A stretch of DNA of 64,000 nucleotides from Candidatus Melainabacteria bacterium (GCA_003151275.1 PLXC01000147.1:84319-148318), one strand, 5' to 3'; counted from the first letter of the stretch, positions 25,720-35,421 are shown. Notes: generated by a model from the letters alone, not told the origin. A program made the numbers and translations.

Positions 25720-26260
25720 TATTAAATACTGCAAGATGTTTCATGCTCGTAAATCATCAATATGAAGACACAGGTAATCGCCAAACTGAGTTTGCCAAAC
25801 TCCAGAAAGACTTATTCGTCGTGCATCATGCTGAGGACGCTCTAGACAAACCATCCAAGTAGGAGCAAGGAGTACGCCGAGTGCAGAGTACGCGCAGCCC
25901 TGGGAGCGCACGCGTCCCGCGTGCCATCACAACCCAGCAGTCCTTGAGCCCAAGTTGCTCCTGAGAATCAAAAAAGCGACCACAGCGGAACGGAACGAAC
26001 ATTCAATTATTCTCAACTACGTCACCTCGGTAATGGAGAATCCAGATTACGAAGAGGTTCCTTTTGCCGTTTACCAGACAAACGATTTTGCTGAAAATGC
26101 TCCCTCCACGGGAAACTGAGCTGCATCACAAACTGAACTGACGTCGCCGCTGGACTCACAAAGAAAAAGTGCTCCGGCAAACGAGTGCGCATTTCACTCA
26201 AATCACCGCGGTTTTAAGTCGCCGCTGACACTTCTCATATTTCCACTCAACAATCAGTCC
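25720..26260. other. Gene-poor spacer with decayed frame
   Basis: No complete gene is seen in these 541 bases. On the + strand a frame stays open for about 85 codons up to a TGA at 26117-26119 and reads EYAQPWERTRPAC, then LEPKLLLRIKKATTAER, then YEEVPFAVYQTND. It lacks a usable start at its beginning, which suggests remnants of a former gene joined to an inserted palindromic repeat (25908-25924). The rest, up to the 3' end of the 1034-residue gene, shows nothing I recognise. Confidence 0.5.
25908..25924. repeat. REP-like palindromic repeat
   Basis: GCACGCG-TCC-CGCGTGC is a perfect 7-bp inverted repeat with a 3-nt loop, embedded in CCCTGGGAGCGCACGCG. Sequences of the form GGGAGCGCxxGCxTCCxGCxxGC are dispersed intergenic repeats in several bacterial genomes. 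Only one copy lies in this window, so the dispersed nature here is an inference. Confidence 0.5.
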
Positions 26261-29200
26261 TTAATCGGTAAACGGAGGCAGTGGTGGTGGGTCCTCTGTA
26301 TCTTTAAAATCCGTTCGATTGCACCGAGCCACGAACTGCACTCTTAACTTTTCCAAGTTAAGGCAGGGAACTCGTTTACGTTTAAGAGATTCAATTGCAG
26401 TGTCCAACTTGATCGCGAACTGCACCGCTCTTCGACTTACCACGAATCGTTTGGCCTCTCGCACCAAAAAATCTTCGTCGGTTACTCTCAGGGCAAGTGC
26501 GTTCGCTAAAAGCAACTCTGCATTTTCTGCGTCGTTGGACATCAGGCAGTTTGTGAAAACCGCGTCAAATGTGTTGTTCAATCTAAAGTCAAATTTGATA
26601 GGTGATGACTTGCTTAGCAATGCTACCAATAGTTCTGAGGAATGGGAAAACATGTTTTGGTGCACGAATTCATCGATCATCGAAAATATGTCTAACATTT
26701 GAATGTCGTCTGGCAGTAAGCTTGACACTTTAAGTATCTCCCTCAAATACTCGAATGCCAACGTGTAAGCTTTTGTTCGCATAAGATACTGTAAAAAATT
26801 CATCTGATGTTGTAAGACTTGATCACCCTGGTAGACCGACTCAATCTCAATAATGCGTCTATATGTGTCATCGCACGCGATGGAATTCGACGTCTCTTCG
26901 AGTAGTCGTGCTTTTCTGTAGAGCAATGGTATCAGCGAATTGTGACGAATTCCTTTGCTGAGTTCGCGCAGTCGGATTACCTCATTTAATAGATAAAGTG
27001 GTAACGCAGTCCTCGCAGCCCAGCTGTTTTCTAGTTTCTGCATCAAATTGCCGAGTTCGGTATCATCCATGCTTTCGAGTAATTCAAAAAGTACTTTTGG
27101 TGGGCTCAAAGTTTGTTGTGAGATAGTCAGCAGAAAATTACCTAGTGAGAAATAAAGCTCATTGCGAATTTCTTTGAATTCTTCATTCGCAACAAATATT
27201 TCGCGAATCTCCAAGGCCAGTTCATTTGCCTCGTAATCTTGCTTGAGCTCTATGTAGAATCTAGTCAAATCGAAAAAAGCAGTAACGTATTGAGGCACCG
27301 TTACCAGGCCCGCATTGATGCCTTTTAAGTCACTCTTATCCATCAGGCGGACTCGTTCGCAAATGTCGAAGCAATCTCTCGAATCACCTAACTCAAAATA
27401 TTGCTGAGCAAGTCTCGCCAACAACGGCACCAGACTCGGTGAGTTTCTTCCGTCTGCTTCTTCTCTAATAGCGATCAGTACTCTCCAAAATAAGTTTTTC
27501 TGCTCCTTCTCTAAAACGGATTTTTGAAGATGGGCAAAAATCTTTGTGTGATGCTCAAAAGCTTTTGCGGTGCCACTATCGAGCAGTTGCTCCGTCATGA
27601 TTGAGAGAGGTTGGATGTACGAACTGAAGATTCTAGTGGGTGGGAAATCATACGCTACTTTCCATAGTTCATCCAGGATCTCAGCGCTAAATTTCGGATC
27701 TACACGAGAGTGCAAAAGCTCCAAAATATAGGGCAATAATTCTAGGGCGAATGATGTTTGTGAGAACTGCACATTTTGATCGACCAGACTCTTCAATGCT
27801 GAAAAACTGGCTTGATCGAGCTTGGAATCTGGATCGACCAGCTGTTCGAGTAAATGGCTTTGGGACTGGGAGCAAATCCGCACGTTGCCGTACAATGCCA
27901 AATCACGCACGTTGCCGTAGAATGCCAAATCATCAGAATACTCTAGAAATTTGTTAACCCTGCGAAATTGTTCCAGAGCCGGATTGTATATCTTAGAAAT
28001 TAGCGCATTACTCGAAATGGTGACAAGATTTCTCCGAGTTGCATTGTCCAGATTCTTCGCTCTGATGCGCGCCATTATGGATCGGGAGTAGCATTCGCAT
28101 GCTTCCTCTCTTAATTCGTTGAGCGCGAATCTGTCACCTAGATCTGCCAGGAGGTTCGCGAGCTGCAAATCTAATTCTCGTGTCGAGTTACCGCCATAAG
28201 TCGAAGTTGTCGCTTCCTTCGGTTTTGCTGTGGCCGCAGCCATGTTTAAATTCTTTTCGAAATCGATAAGTTCTTGTCGGAGCTTCTTTGTGATTTGGGT
28301 CTGTTCAAAGAGTTCGATTTCGTGTGCTCGCAATTTTTCCGCATAGTTCTGAGCACGTCTAAGGGCGGTGATTACCAAGTCGTCTGCTGGGCGATATTTA
28401 GCCATTTCTGCTCTCATTTGCCACGCTTTGACTTCGTAGTCCGCCGAATCGATGCGACTGCGAATATTCTGTTCTTTCTCCACAGATGCATCTATTAGTT
28501 TCTGACGAATCTGTTTCTCTCTCGCTTTAAATTCTTCGAGTTCAGATTCTCGCAGTTGAGGATCCTTCTCCACGACTGGCACGTATTCTTTCGAGCCTGG
28601 AGATTCTTTGAGTGTCTCTTCAATTTCGTGCGCGTACTCTAAAATTTCTTCAAAGGCAAATTTGGCTTGTGCAATTTGATGCTGATCCAAAAGAAGCCGA
28701 TTCACTTCAACAAGCATCTCAAGGACTATCATTTGTCCCGGTTGCTGTGCGGCTTTCTTAAAAAGGCTTTTCAAAATATAGCGAGCTTTGTTGAATTTCT
28801 TTTTCGCGCTAGCAGTTAATTCACCATCAGTTATCCTTCCTAAACTTGTGAGTTTAACCTTGCTATCTTCGACTGCTTCCTTAAACTCCGAAGCACGCTG
28901 GCGATCCAATCGCGCCGATATAAGGTCCAACTCGGCCGATTGCCTAATTACACAAATTGCGTCAAGAAGCGCAGTTGTATTGCCTTTGATTTGAGCTGTC
29001 ATTGCCACTGCCGACTGAACAAGGATCTTCTCAACTGCTGGTCTGTTTGAGAGTGAGTCCAGCCCTGACTCGTCTCGGAATTCCGCAAGAATGTTGCACA
29101 GCACGCGAACCACGCTTTGTTTGTCGATAGCGGTGAGGTCATCCCCGTACTTGCACACGCAATCCAGGGTTTCCTCGAATTCTCTCGTGTGACCTGTGAG

Positions 29201-29365
29201 AGCGTGAGTTCGGGCCAGTGCGAGATAAATGCCTGTGGCCGGGACCATCCGCCCAGAGCGCAAATCCAAAGTGCCGCGACGCCAAGAGTGAATCGCAGTC
29301 CAGCTGCGCGCTTGGGCGAATGCTCTCTCTAATTCCGTTCTGGGAAGGAGCTGTTCTAGGGTCAC
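26261..29365 (-). CDS. Large alpha-helical repeat protein (1034 residues), unknown
   Basis: 1034 residues, no signal peptide and no membrane segment, so cytoplasmic. It is almost wholly helical. TPR/HAT-like segments (LYLALARTHALTGHTREFEE, DLGDRFALNELREEACECYS, LLYRKARLLEETSNSIACDD) occur throughout, and a charged coiled-coil region spans ~290-380 (LEEFKAREKQIRQKLID). No catalytic motif is seen. A 9-residue tandem duplication, DLAFYGNVR/DLALYGNVR, sits at ~485-502. The C-terminus is Pro-rich and acidic (DTEDPPPLPPFTD). It is a probable scaffold protein. Its sequence is more Leu/Glu-rich and AT-rich than its neighbours. Confidence 0.7.
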   Translation of the reverse strand: MTLEQLLPRTELERAFAQARSWTAIHSWRRGTLDLRSGRMVPATGIYLALARTHALTGHTREFEETLDCVCKYGDDLTAIDKQSVVRVLCNILAEFRDESGLDSLSNRPAVEKILVQSAVAMTAQIKGNTTALLDAICVIRQSAELDLISARLDRQRASEFKEAVEDSKVKLTSLGRITDGELTASAKKKFNKARYILKSLFKKAAQQPGQMIVLEMLVEVNRLLLDQHQIAQAKFAFEEILEYAHEIEETLKESPGSKEYVPVVEKDPQLRESELEEFKAREKQIRQKLIDASVEKEQNIRSRIDSADYEVKAWQMRAEMAKYRPADDLVITALRRAQNYAEKLRAHEIELFEQTQITKKLRQELIDFEKNLNMAAATAKPKEATTSTYGGNSTRELDLQLANLLADLGDRFALNELREEACECYSRSIMARIRAKNLDNATRRNLVTISSNALISKIYNPALEQFRRVNKFLEYSDDLAFYGNVRDLALYGNVRICSQSQSHLLEQLVDPDSKLDQASFSALKSLVDQNVQFSQTSFALELLPYILELLHSRVDPKFSAEILDELWKVAYDFPPTRIFSSYIQPLSIMTEQLLDSGTAKAFEHHTKIFAHLQKSVLEKEQKNLFWRVLIAIREEADGRNSPSLVPLLARLAQQYFELGDSRDCFDICERVRLMDKSDLKGINAGLVTVPQYVTAFFDLTRFYIELKQDYEANELALEIREIFVANEEFKEIRNELYFSLGNFLLTISQQTLSPPKVLFELLESMDDTELGNLMQKLENSWAARTALPLYLLNEVIRLRELSKGIRHNSLIPLLYRKARLLEETSNSIACDDTYRRIIEIESVYQGDQVLQHQMNFLQYLMRTKAYTLAFEYLREILKVSSLLPDDIQMLDIFSMIDEFVHQNMFSHSSELLVALLSKSSPIKFDFRLNNTFDAVFTNCLMSNDAENAELLLANALALRVTDEDFLVREAKRFVVSRRAVQFAIKLDTAIESLKRKRVPCLNLEKLRVQFVARCNRTDFKDTEDPPPLPPFTD
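27879..27932. repeat. 27-bp tandem duplication inside the 1034-residue gene
   Basis: Two adjacent 27-nt units (27879-27905 and 27906-27932) differ at one base. They encode nine residues each on the minus strand and keep the reading frame, so this is a recent in-frame duplication. Confidence 0.85.
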
Positions 29366-29437
29366 AGACGTGTCCGATCGGAGTCTATTTCATCTTAATA
29401 GATCGTGCAGTCTCTGTGTATCTGGTTTACCCTGAAA

Positions 29438-30205
29438 TTAGGCTGTGGATTTTTTGAGCCGGCTTTGTTTAGCCTCGATTGCCTTAATGTCCTTCAATTG
29501 CTTTTTTAAAGCGAGAGCTTGTTTGTGAAGAGGGAGTGCCTCTTCCCGCCTGTCTTGCCAATCGTATGAAGTGGCAAGCAAGGACACGCAGTATTCATAG
29601 TCTGCATAGTCCGCTGACTTTTGCTGTCGTTTGTGGCTTAGCAAAGCGATGGCGTCCCTAACCAGTTGATCTCCTACTCCATACTTATTTTGTCTGTTGC
29701 GCGTATCGCCCAGAACAGCCATCGTCACTGCGATTTGATTCGACGTGTCTTTAACGCGCTTGTACATATTTATCGAAGCCGTCAACCATTTGTCGGCCTG
29801 GGCGTAATCGTTCAACATGTAATAACACAAGCCTTGTCCGTAGCGCATATCAGCAATGTCGCTGTTCTCATGCTTGTATTGTTGCAGCATTATCTCGGCT
29901 GTCTTGTTGTAATAAAATGCCGCTTCTTTATACTTTCCTTGCCCATAAAGCTTCGACGCGTGTTCGCACGTGCAATTTTGAGCTGTTGTGGGATAACTTT
30001 CTTGCGCTTTAATAATTCGTTCCGGCTCACTGTTCGTATTCTTCTTCTCATTAACAGTTTTGACGGGCTGAATGACCTTGACTGTGGTTTTCACCGTCGT
30101 CATCCTGATCGTAGGCATTATTAGTGGTTTAATAAACACGGTTTCTGCCGTCGCTGGCAGGCAAATTGTCGCAATTATGGATATTAAGATTGGAACTTTT
30201 TTCAT
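29438..30205 (-). CDS. Secreted TPR-like protein
   Basis: 255 residues with a signal peptide (VPILISIIATICLPATA). A Thr/Val-rich, low-complexity stretch (~25-60, TIRMTTVKTTVKVIQPVKTV) precedes three to four TPR units (CEHASKLYGQGKYKEAAFYY, DIADMRYGQGLCYYMLNDYA, CVSLLATSYDWQDRREEALP). The C-terminus is Lys-rich. There is no enzyme motif. It faces the 30467 gene divergently, and the 261-bp gap is the likely promoter region for both. A periplasmic TPR adaptor like the other secreted TPR proteins in this window. Confidence 0.72.
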   Translation of the reverse strand: MKKVPILISIIATICLPATAETVFIKPLIMPTIRMTTVKTTVKVIQPVKTVNEKKNTNSEPERIIKAQESYPTTAQNCTCEHASKLYGQGKYKEAAFYYNKTAEIMLQQYKHENSDIADMRYGQGLCYYMLNDYAQADKWLTASINMYKRVKDTSNQIAVTMAVLGDTRNRQNKYGVGDQLVRDAIALLSHKRQQKSADYADYEYCVSLLATSYDWQDRREEALPLHKQALALKKQLKDIKAIEAKQSRLKKSTA

Positions 30206-30466
30206 GCGCTATACCCCAGAACCTCAATCTCCATCCTACTACCTGTTGAGTTGCTTGACAACTGGCGATGGTGACGGCAAATTAGCTGTATTCGGAACCG
30301 TATGTGGTGCACAAAAGTCAGACTAAAATGCGACCCATAAAATTGCTCGGCACCGCATATGGTGTCCATGACAAGTGATGTCAGTAATTGGTGGCATGGT
30401 GCAACTCCTCTCTGAAATTGCTATGCTTAGCAAATTCGTACTAGTCCTTAAAGGGCGCATTCGCAG

Positions 30467-31651
30467 ATGAACAAACGCACTGCCAAGATCCTCATAGGTG
30501 ACTTGCTGGTTAAGGCCGGGATGATTGAGCTTGGCGACTTGGCCGATGCTATTCCGATCTCGACCAAGACTGGACTGCCGGTCGGTAGAATACTTGTCGG
30601 CTCCGGTTTTTTGAGCGACGAAAAATTGCAGAGCGCGTTGCGTGCTCAGTCACTTATTCGCGATAACTTTCTCACGGTAGACATGGCGACCAAAGCCTTG
30701 CAATCAGTCGCAACTGAGAACATTTCTCTTGACGATGCCCTCGCCAACAATGGTTGGCGTTCGGAATATTTCGACTTGACTAACAAGCTCGGTCACTTGC
30801 TTCGTGATTCTGAGTTAGTGCACCCTGACACCATTGATGAGGCGCTGCAAACCTGCTTTACGACTGGACTGCCTTTAGGCAGAATTTTGGTTTTGAAGGG
30901 AGTTATTTCCGATTCAATCGCTAATGCCGCGGTTTCTTCTCAGATTCTTATCCGCGACAAGAAAATCGATCGGGAGCAAGCCGTAGCGGCTCTTAAATTT
31001 GCCGCAGAGCGTCGCACCAGCATTGAAGAGTCCCTGGATTTCCACGGATTTTTGCAGCAGAAATCGGCTAAAACAGTTCGTCTAGGTGAACTTCTGGTGC
31101 TTGCCGGAATCGTTTCTGATATCGATTTGTTGTCTTCTGTTGAAAAAGGGCTGGTTGACGACATTCCAATCGGACAAGTATTGGTCGAAGCTCGTTTGAT
31201 CACGCAAGCAACGTTGGATCAAGCGCTTCAGATGCAGGCGTTGGTGAACTCTTTTGAGATAACGCCAACGCAGGGCGCCGAAGTCGTGAAGCTTTTGCGA
31301 CTGCAAGACATTCCTGTTTCTCAAGCTCTTGCCCAAGTGAAGAAGGAAGAGAAAGCGGAAATCAAGGCGCCCACTCTTGAATTCCCCGAGTTGATTCGCT
31401 TGGTCGGCATTGTGCCAGGCAAAGAGATGGTGATCGCTCGCGCTCTCAGTCACAGCACGAACACTCCGTTGCCGCAGGTTCTGCTTTCAAAGAAATTGAT
31501 AGACCAGCCGACGTTGACGGCTGTTCTTCGCACACAGGAGCTTTTAGCTCAGAATAAGATGAGTGCTGAACAGGCGATCTTCGCACTGCACAACTGGCTT
31601 TGGACCCGAGGCGACTTCGACGAGCTTTTGAAAAATCTCGGCTGGCTCTGA
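30467..31651 (+). CDS. MshEN-like repeat protein
   Basis: 394 residues, soluble, no signal. It contains three to four ~90-residue units with the pattern GDLLVKAGMI...AIPISTKTGLPVGRILVGSGFLSDEKLQSALRAQ, seen again as LGHLLRDSELV...GLPLGRILVLKGVIS, LGELLVLAGIV...DIPIGQVLVEARLIT and FPELIRLVGIV...NTPLPQVLLSKKLID. This GxxLxxxGxI...PLGxxLxxxGxI rhythm is that of the MshEN domain at the N-terminus of GspE/PilB ATPases, some of which bind cyclic di-GMP. There is no ATPase domain. The gene is convergent with a degenerate GGDEF gene, suggesting a shared cyclic-nucleotide theme. Confidence 0.65.
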   Translation: MNKRTAKILIGDLLVKAGMIELGDLADAIPISTKTGLPVGRILVGSGFLSDEKLQSALRAQSLIRDNFLTVDMATKALQSVATENISLDDALANNGWRSEYFDLTNKLGHLLRDSELVHPDTIDEALQTCFTTGLPLGRILVLKGVISDSIANAAVSSQILIRDKKIDREQAVAALKFAAERRTSIEESLDFHGFLQQKSAKTVRLGELLVLAGIVSDIDLLSSVEKGLVDDIPIGQVLVEARLITQATLDQALQMQALVNSFEITPTQGAEVVKLLRLQDIPVSQALAQVKKEEKAEIKAPTLEFPELIRLVGIVPGKEMVIARALSHSTNTPLPQVLLSKKLIDQPTLTAVLRTQELLAQNKMSAEQAIFALHNWLWTRGDFDELLKNLGWL

Positions 31652-31672
31652 TTCGTCGTGCGTCCGAAACCG

Positions 31673-32392
31673 CTAAGCCTGCTCAGCTTCAGAGAATGAA
31701 TAGGTGTTGCCGCCTCGTCGTTGAGCGTCGTTTAGGGCGTTTAATGCGGCTCTAAACAGTTCGTCCTCTTTCTGGCCACTTACCGGATAAGCCGCCAATC
31801 CCTGACTAACCGTCACTGACCAATTTTGACCAACGTCTGAAATTCTTTCCGCAAAAATTTTTGTTCTGATTCTTTCTGCTAGAACGGAGGCTCCGGCAAG
31901 GTCAGTCTGCGGGCAGACGACGACAAAGGTATCGCCATCGTATCGACCTGGGATGTCCACGTCTCGGATTGTGCTCATCAAAAAGTTGGCAGTGCCTTTG
32001 AGCACTGAGTTGGACGCCAAATGTCCGAATTTGCCGTTGATTTCATGAAAACCGTCAACCCGCAGCAACAGAACAGTGGTCGCGTACTTGTAGCGCCTTG
32101 ACCGTTTTAACTCGTCTTTGAGGGCTCTAGTAACGGACTTGTTATTGTAGAGTTCCGTTAAGCCATCGAGCAATGTCAGGCGGTCCATTTCGACAGGGTC
32201 GGAATTTGTTGCCAGCGTATTATGCAAATTATCCAGATAGTTACTTTTCTCGATTTCGCGCGTTCTGCGGGCGCTATCGCTGGTCGGCAACTGATTCAAA
32301 TGCCCGTCGGTTCGAAGCTGATTGAGCTTTTTGCGAAAAAGAGACTCTCTACCCATGATGGGTTGGTCTTGATCTCGTGGACCGGGTGCCAT
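31673..32392 (-). CDS. Degenerate GGDEF-domain protein
   Basis: 239 residues from ATG 32392 (GAGG 7 nt upstream). The N-terminus (~1-65) is polar and basic. The GGDEF fold spans ~68-235, with LLDGLTELYNNKSVTRAL at the start and RYDGDTFVVV where RYGGDEF is expected. The active-site signature thus reads DGDTF (residues 152-156), with the first Gly replaced by Asp and the Glu by Thr. Diguanylate cyclase activity is unlikely. Nucleotide-binding or regulatory use is possible. No sensor or membrane domain is attached. Confidence 0.8.
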   Translation of the reverse strand: MAPGPRDQDQPIMGRESLFRKKLNQLRTDGHLNQLPTSDSARRTREIEKSNYLDNLHNTLATNSDPVEMDRLTLLDGLTELYNNKSVTRALKDELKRSRRYKYATTVLLLRVDGFHEINGKFGHLASNSVLKGTANFLMSTIRDVDIPGRYDGDTFVVVCPQTDLAGASVLAERIRTKIFAERISDVGQNWSVTVSQGLAAYPVSGQKEDELFRAALNALNDAQRRGGNTYSFSEAEQA

Positions 32393-32649
32393 TGGAACTG
32401 CCTCGCTAACGCTGCCATGGTGCTAAAAACGGAATTATACTCCAGGTGGGGCTGTTTTCGTAGCCCCGGCTATTTCTCCACTTTGGGCAACGGACCATAA
32501 AGATTTTCGGCAAGAAATTCCGCTCACTTAATTACCGGGAATTCAGGAACTTGTATTATTGGGTGAACAATTACATGGCGTCCGCGGGAGCAATGTCCTG
32601 CGAACTATCAACTTCAGCAATTGCGAAGTTACTTATTTGGAGAATACAA

Positions 32650-33195
32650 ATGACTCGATTGACACCAGTTGACCCGGCGAGCGCGACAGGTCCTACAAAA
32701 GAAGTGCTGGATCAGATCCAGAAAAAAATGGGTCGAGTGCCTAACGTCTTCGCCTTAATGGCGAACTCACCCGCGGCAGTTAAAGGTTATTTGGCGATGA
32801 ATGAAGCGTTGGCGGGCGGCTCTTTGGATGCGCTCATGCGCGAGCGCATTGCCATTACTGCAGCAGAAGTTCATGCCTGCGAATATTGCTTGTCCGCGCA
32901 TTCGCAAATGGCTAAAGCCGCAGGTCTGAGCGATGATGAACTGTTTAAGGCGCGTCAGTCACAATCAAGCGACGCCAAAGCAGATGTAGGTTTGACGTTT
33001 GTCCGTAACATCCTTTTGAGACGCGCTGAAATCCAAGACGCTGATATTAAAGATCTTCACGAAGCAGGTTACACCGACGGCGAAATTGCTGAATTGATTG
33101 CGAACACAGCTCTGAACTTGTTCACAAACTATTTCAACATAATCGCTCAGACAGAAAATGATTTTCCAAAAGTGGCGCTGGCATTTCCTGCGTGA
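32650..33195 (+). CDS. AhpD-like carboxymuconolactone decarboxylase family protein
   Basis: 181 residues from ATG 32650, preceded by TTGGAG. The frame extends upstream to 32551 without a better start. The helical core carries the redox motif CEYCLSAH (C77, C80, H84), as in alkylhydroperoxidase AhpD and relatives. N-terminal PNVFALMANSP and C-terminal ELIANTALNLFTNYFNIIA are typical of the peroxidase-related CMD subfamily. Role: thiol-dependent peroxide reduction in the cytoplasm, probably as a homo-oligomer. No PerR-type box is visible in its leader. Confidence 0.85.
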   Translation: MTRLTPVDPASATGPTKEVLDQIQKKMGRVPNVFALMANSPAAVKGYLAMNEALAGGSLDALMRERIAITAAEVHACEYCLSAHSQMAKAAGLSDDELFKARQSQSSDAKADVGLTFVRNILLRRAEIQDADIKDLHEAGYTDGEIAELIANTALNLFTNYFNIIAQTENDFPKVALAFPA

Positions 33196-33200
33196 TTAAG

Positions 33201-33539
33201 CTAGTAGCCGACATCGGAGTTGAGCTTTCTTTGCAATCGATTCTGGGAACGGAGCAAACTTCGTTCTTGTCCTATGCTTAAGTTGCCACCATTTAGGTAC
33301 GCCTTCTGTTGCGCCTTTTGCCAAACAAGTGCGTTTTTCTTGGACAAGCTACGAAAATCTCTCGGTTTGAGATTGAATCTAGCAGCGTTTATTTCCTGAT
33401 TGAGATATTGGTCGCGCTGTAACACAGCGTTGCGACGGCCATGAAATAGACTCCAAGCATAGGATGGAACGCTGATGCTACTCAACGATGCGAGAACGAG
33501 TGCTATTGCTGTTGCACGAAGGAACTTTTGGTTGCACAT
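33201..33539 (-). CDS. Small secreted basic protein
   Basis: 112 residues from ATG 33539, with AGGA upstream. An earlier in-frame start at 33602 would bury the signal peptide. The signal peptide ends near SYAW (FLRATAIALVLASLSSISVPSYA). The mature part is ~85 residues, rich in Arg, Gln, Asn and Leu (RRNAVLQRDQYLNQEINAAR, RSLLRSQNRLQRKLN), helical and strongly basic. There are no Cys. I do not recognise it. Its stop lies 5 nt from the end of the convergent AhpD-like gene. Confidence 0.6.
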   Translation of the reverse strand: MCNQKFLRATAIALVLASLSSISVPSYAWSLFHGRRNAVLQRDQYLNQEINAARFNLKPRDFRSLSKKNALVWQKAQQKAYLNGGNLSIGQERSLLRSQNRLQRKLNSDVGY

Positions 33540-33712
33540 TTTACGATTCCTGATTCTAGCGGTTGCGTAATTGAAGTTGGGCAGATAAAAATATCCGCCC
33601 ATCTAATCAATACGACGACTTCGGGAATGATTTGTTCGCCAGGTAGGATTAAGTATTCGTGCACAATTCGTGGATTTCGCATCGCCATGGTGTCATAGTT
33701 TCGGTCGCCTGC

Positions 33713-35278
33713 TTAATGCTTTCGTCGCCTGTGCGAAGAGCGTCGTGGAGCCCTTTTGGGTGCTGCCGGTGCGCTCGCCATTGTTATTTCAACTGGACCA
33801 TTAGCTTCTGTCGTCGGAACAACGGAAATTTCAGGTTTGCCCGGTTCTTTGATCTGAATGGATTTTATTCGTCCAACTAGACTGACTAATTCGCCCAGCG
33901 CCGCGCGCAGATCTTTAACCGATGGTGTGTGATTGTTCACCATAATTGTCACGGCCATGCTCTGCCCACCGGCTGTGCTAACGATGCCACTAATAGACCT
34001 GGCAGTGTCCATAGACCCGGTTTTATAGCGAAAATTGTCGCCATTCTTGAGCAATGATAAATAGGGACCGTTGAGAGTCGGAGTGGCCATATGTTTGAGC
34101 ACCGAATTAAGTGCGTGGGGTGACAATCCATTTTTTCGAGTCAGACCACATCCGTCAAGAATGACAGCTTCTTGTGGTGGCACCCCGATGGAGCTGAGCC
34201 AAGTAGTTAACCTGTAGAGTCCCCGTTGTTCAATGGTAGTGTCGTCGTCTTTGTTTTTCACCTTGTCGACTTGATCCGGATTGAGCAGACCGATTGTTCT
34301 AAGCAGCTGTTGGGCGTATAAATTATCGCTCTCATGCAAAGTTGTAGTGATTATTTTTGATAGCGGATTTGATAGATGCTCGGCAATAAGAGTTGTCGGC
34401 GCATCACTGACATTGCTTTTGTCTCGCGACATCATTGCACTCTTATCCACATGAATGCCTTTATCCGCAAGAGACGACTCCACTAAGGCAATGTTGTATT
34501 CATCAGGGTCCGCGATAATGAGAGGACTCTTTTGGCTGGTGCCTTCACCGCAATATGTGCGCAGAGTTTTGTTGCCCGGATCGTATGTTAGCCAAGCGGA
34601 CGCGACATCTGATTTCATTAAGCTACGCGTTAGTGCGTTGATTTCATAAGTTGCGCTCATATCGAACACGCGCACTCCTTTCATTGCCGTGGTGCCTTGA
34701 GCAATATTACGGTCCACGACAAAGTTCGAACAAACTGGCATATAAATTTGCCCGAAATCCTCCACAAGCCACCCAGGCAGGTATTGTTCGAAGCCGCCGG
34801 GGGTTTTTGCTAAGCGCACACGTCCATCAACAGAGTGAATTTTTTTCGTGTCAATATGTGCCACCAGTTGCCTGATATCGTCGCGCGACAAAGTTGGATC
34901 TTGTGATGGACTGACGACAATGTCTCCGTGCAGCTTGCCTTCGCTCGCGGTGCCCGTTGAAAGAAGCTGGGTCTTGTACGTGTATCCGGCGCCTAGCGTT
35001 TCATAAGCGCACGCTGTCGTGAAGACTTTCGCAGTTGAGGCTGGTACGAACCTTTTATGGCCGTTGTATGAGTACAAGACCTTCCCTGACGGCAGTTCCA
35101 TCACTTCGACACCAACGTTCGAGTGTTGCAGCGTTGGTAGCCGTAACCAATTGCCCAGCAAACCTTCTAGTGTTGTCGGGGTTGTTTGGGCGGCGTTGGC
35201 ACGACACGGAGCCATGCCCGAGAACAGGAAAATTACTGAAATAATTAGTGAGAAGCGCCGAGCGCTGGAGGTTACCAA
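33713..35278 (-). CDS. dacB: D-alanyl-D-alanine carboxypeptidase/endopeptidase (PBP4, S13)
   Basis: 521 residues with a TTG start; no ATG is available upstream of the signal peptide (SLIISVIFLFSGMAPCRANA). The active-site motifs of low-molecular-mass PBPs are in order: SxxK as S81-T-A-K84 (PASTAKVF), SDN at 317-319 (HESDNLYAQ) and KTG at 419-421 (FRYKTGSM). ILDGCGLTRKNGLSPHAL matches the DGxGLSRxN segment of S13. It trims or cleaves peptidoglycan cross-links in the periplasm. The C-terminus carries an unusual basic tail (APKRAPRRSSHRRRKH) that could hold it to wall polymers or the membrane. Confidence 0.92.
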   Translation of the reverse strand: MVTSSARRFSLIISVIFLFSGMAPCRANAAQTTPTTLEGLLGNWLRLPTLQHSNVGVEVMELPSGKVLYSYNGHKRFVPASTAKVFTTACAYETLGAGYTYKTQLLSTGTASEGKLHGDIVVSPSQDPTLSRDDIRQLVAHIDTKKIHSVDGRVRLAKTPGGFEQYLPGWLVEDFGQIYMPVCSNFVVDRNIAQGTTAMKGVRVFDMSATYEINALTRSLMKSDVASAWLTYDPGNKTLRTYCGEGTSQKSPLIIADPDEYNIALVESSLADKGIHVDKSAMMSRDKSNVSDAPTTLIAEHLSNPLSKIITTTLHESDNLYAQQLLRTIGLLNPDQVDKVKNKDDDTTIEQRGLYRLTTWLSSIGVPPQEAVILDGCGLTRKNGLSPHALNSVLKHMATPTLNGPYLSLLKNGDNFRYKTGSMDTARSISGIVSTAGGQSMAVTIMVNNHTPSVKDLRAALGELVSLVGRIKSIQIKEPGKPEISVVPTTEANGPVEITMASAPAAPKRAPRRSSHRRRKH

Positions 35279-35421
35279 TGTTTGCTACAAGTCCAAGCCG
35301 TGCCTAAGTATGGCACGGTCATGTCGATCTGTCTTTTTCAGACGCTGGATTTTTAGGAATGTTGAGATTGCTGCGATCCAAGACTATCCGCCAATTCCCA
35401 GCCGAAAATATTTCAGATGAG

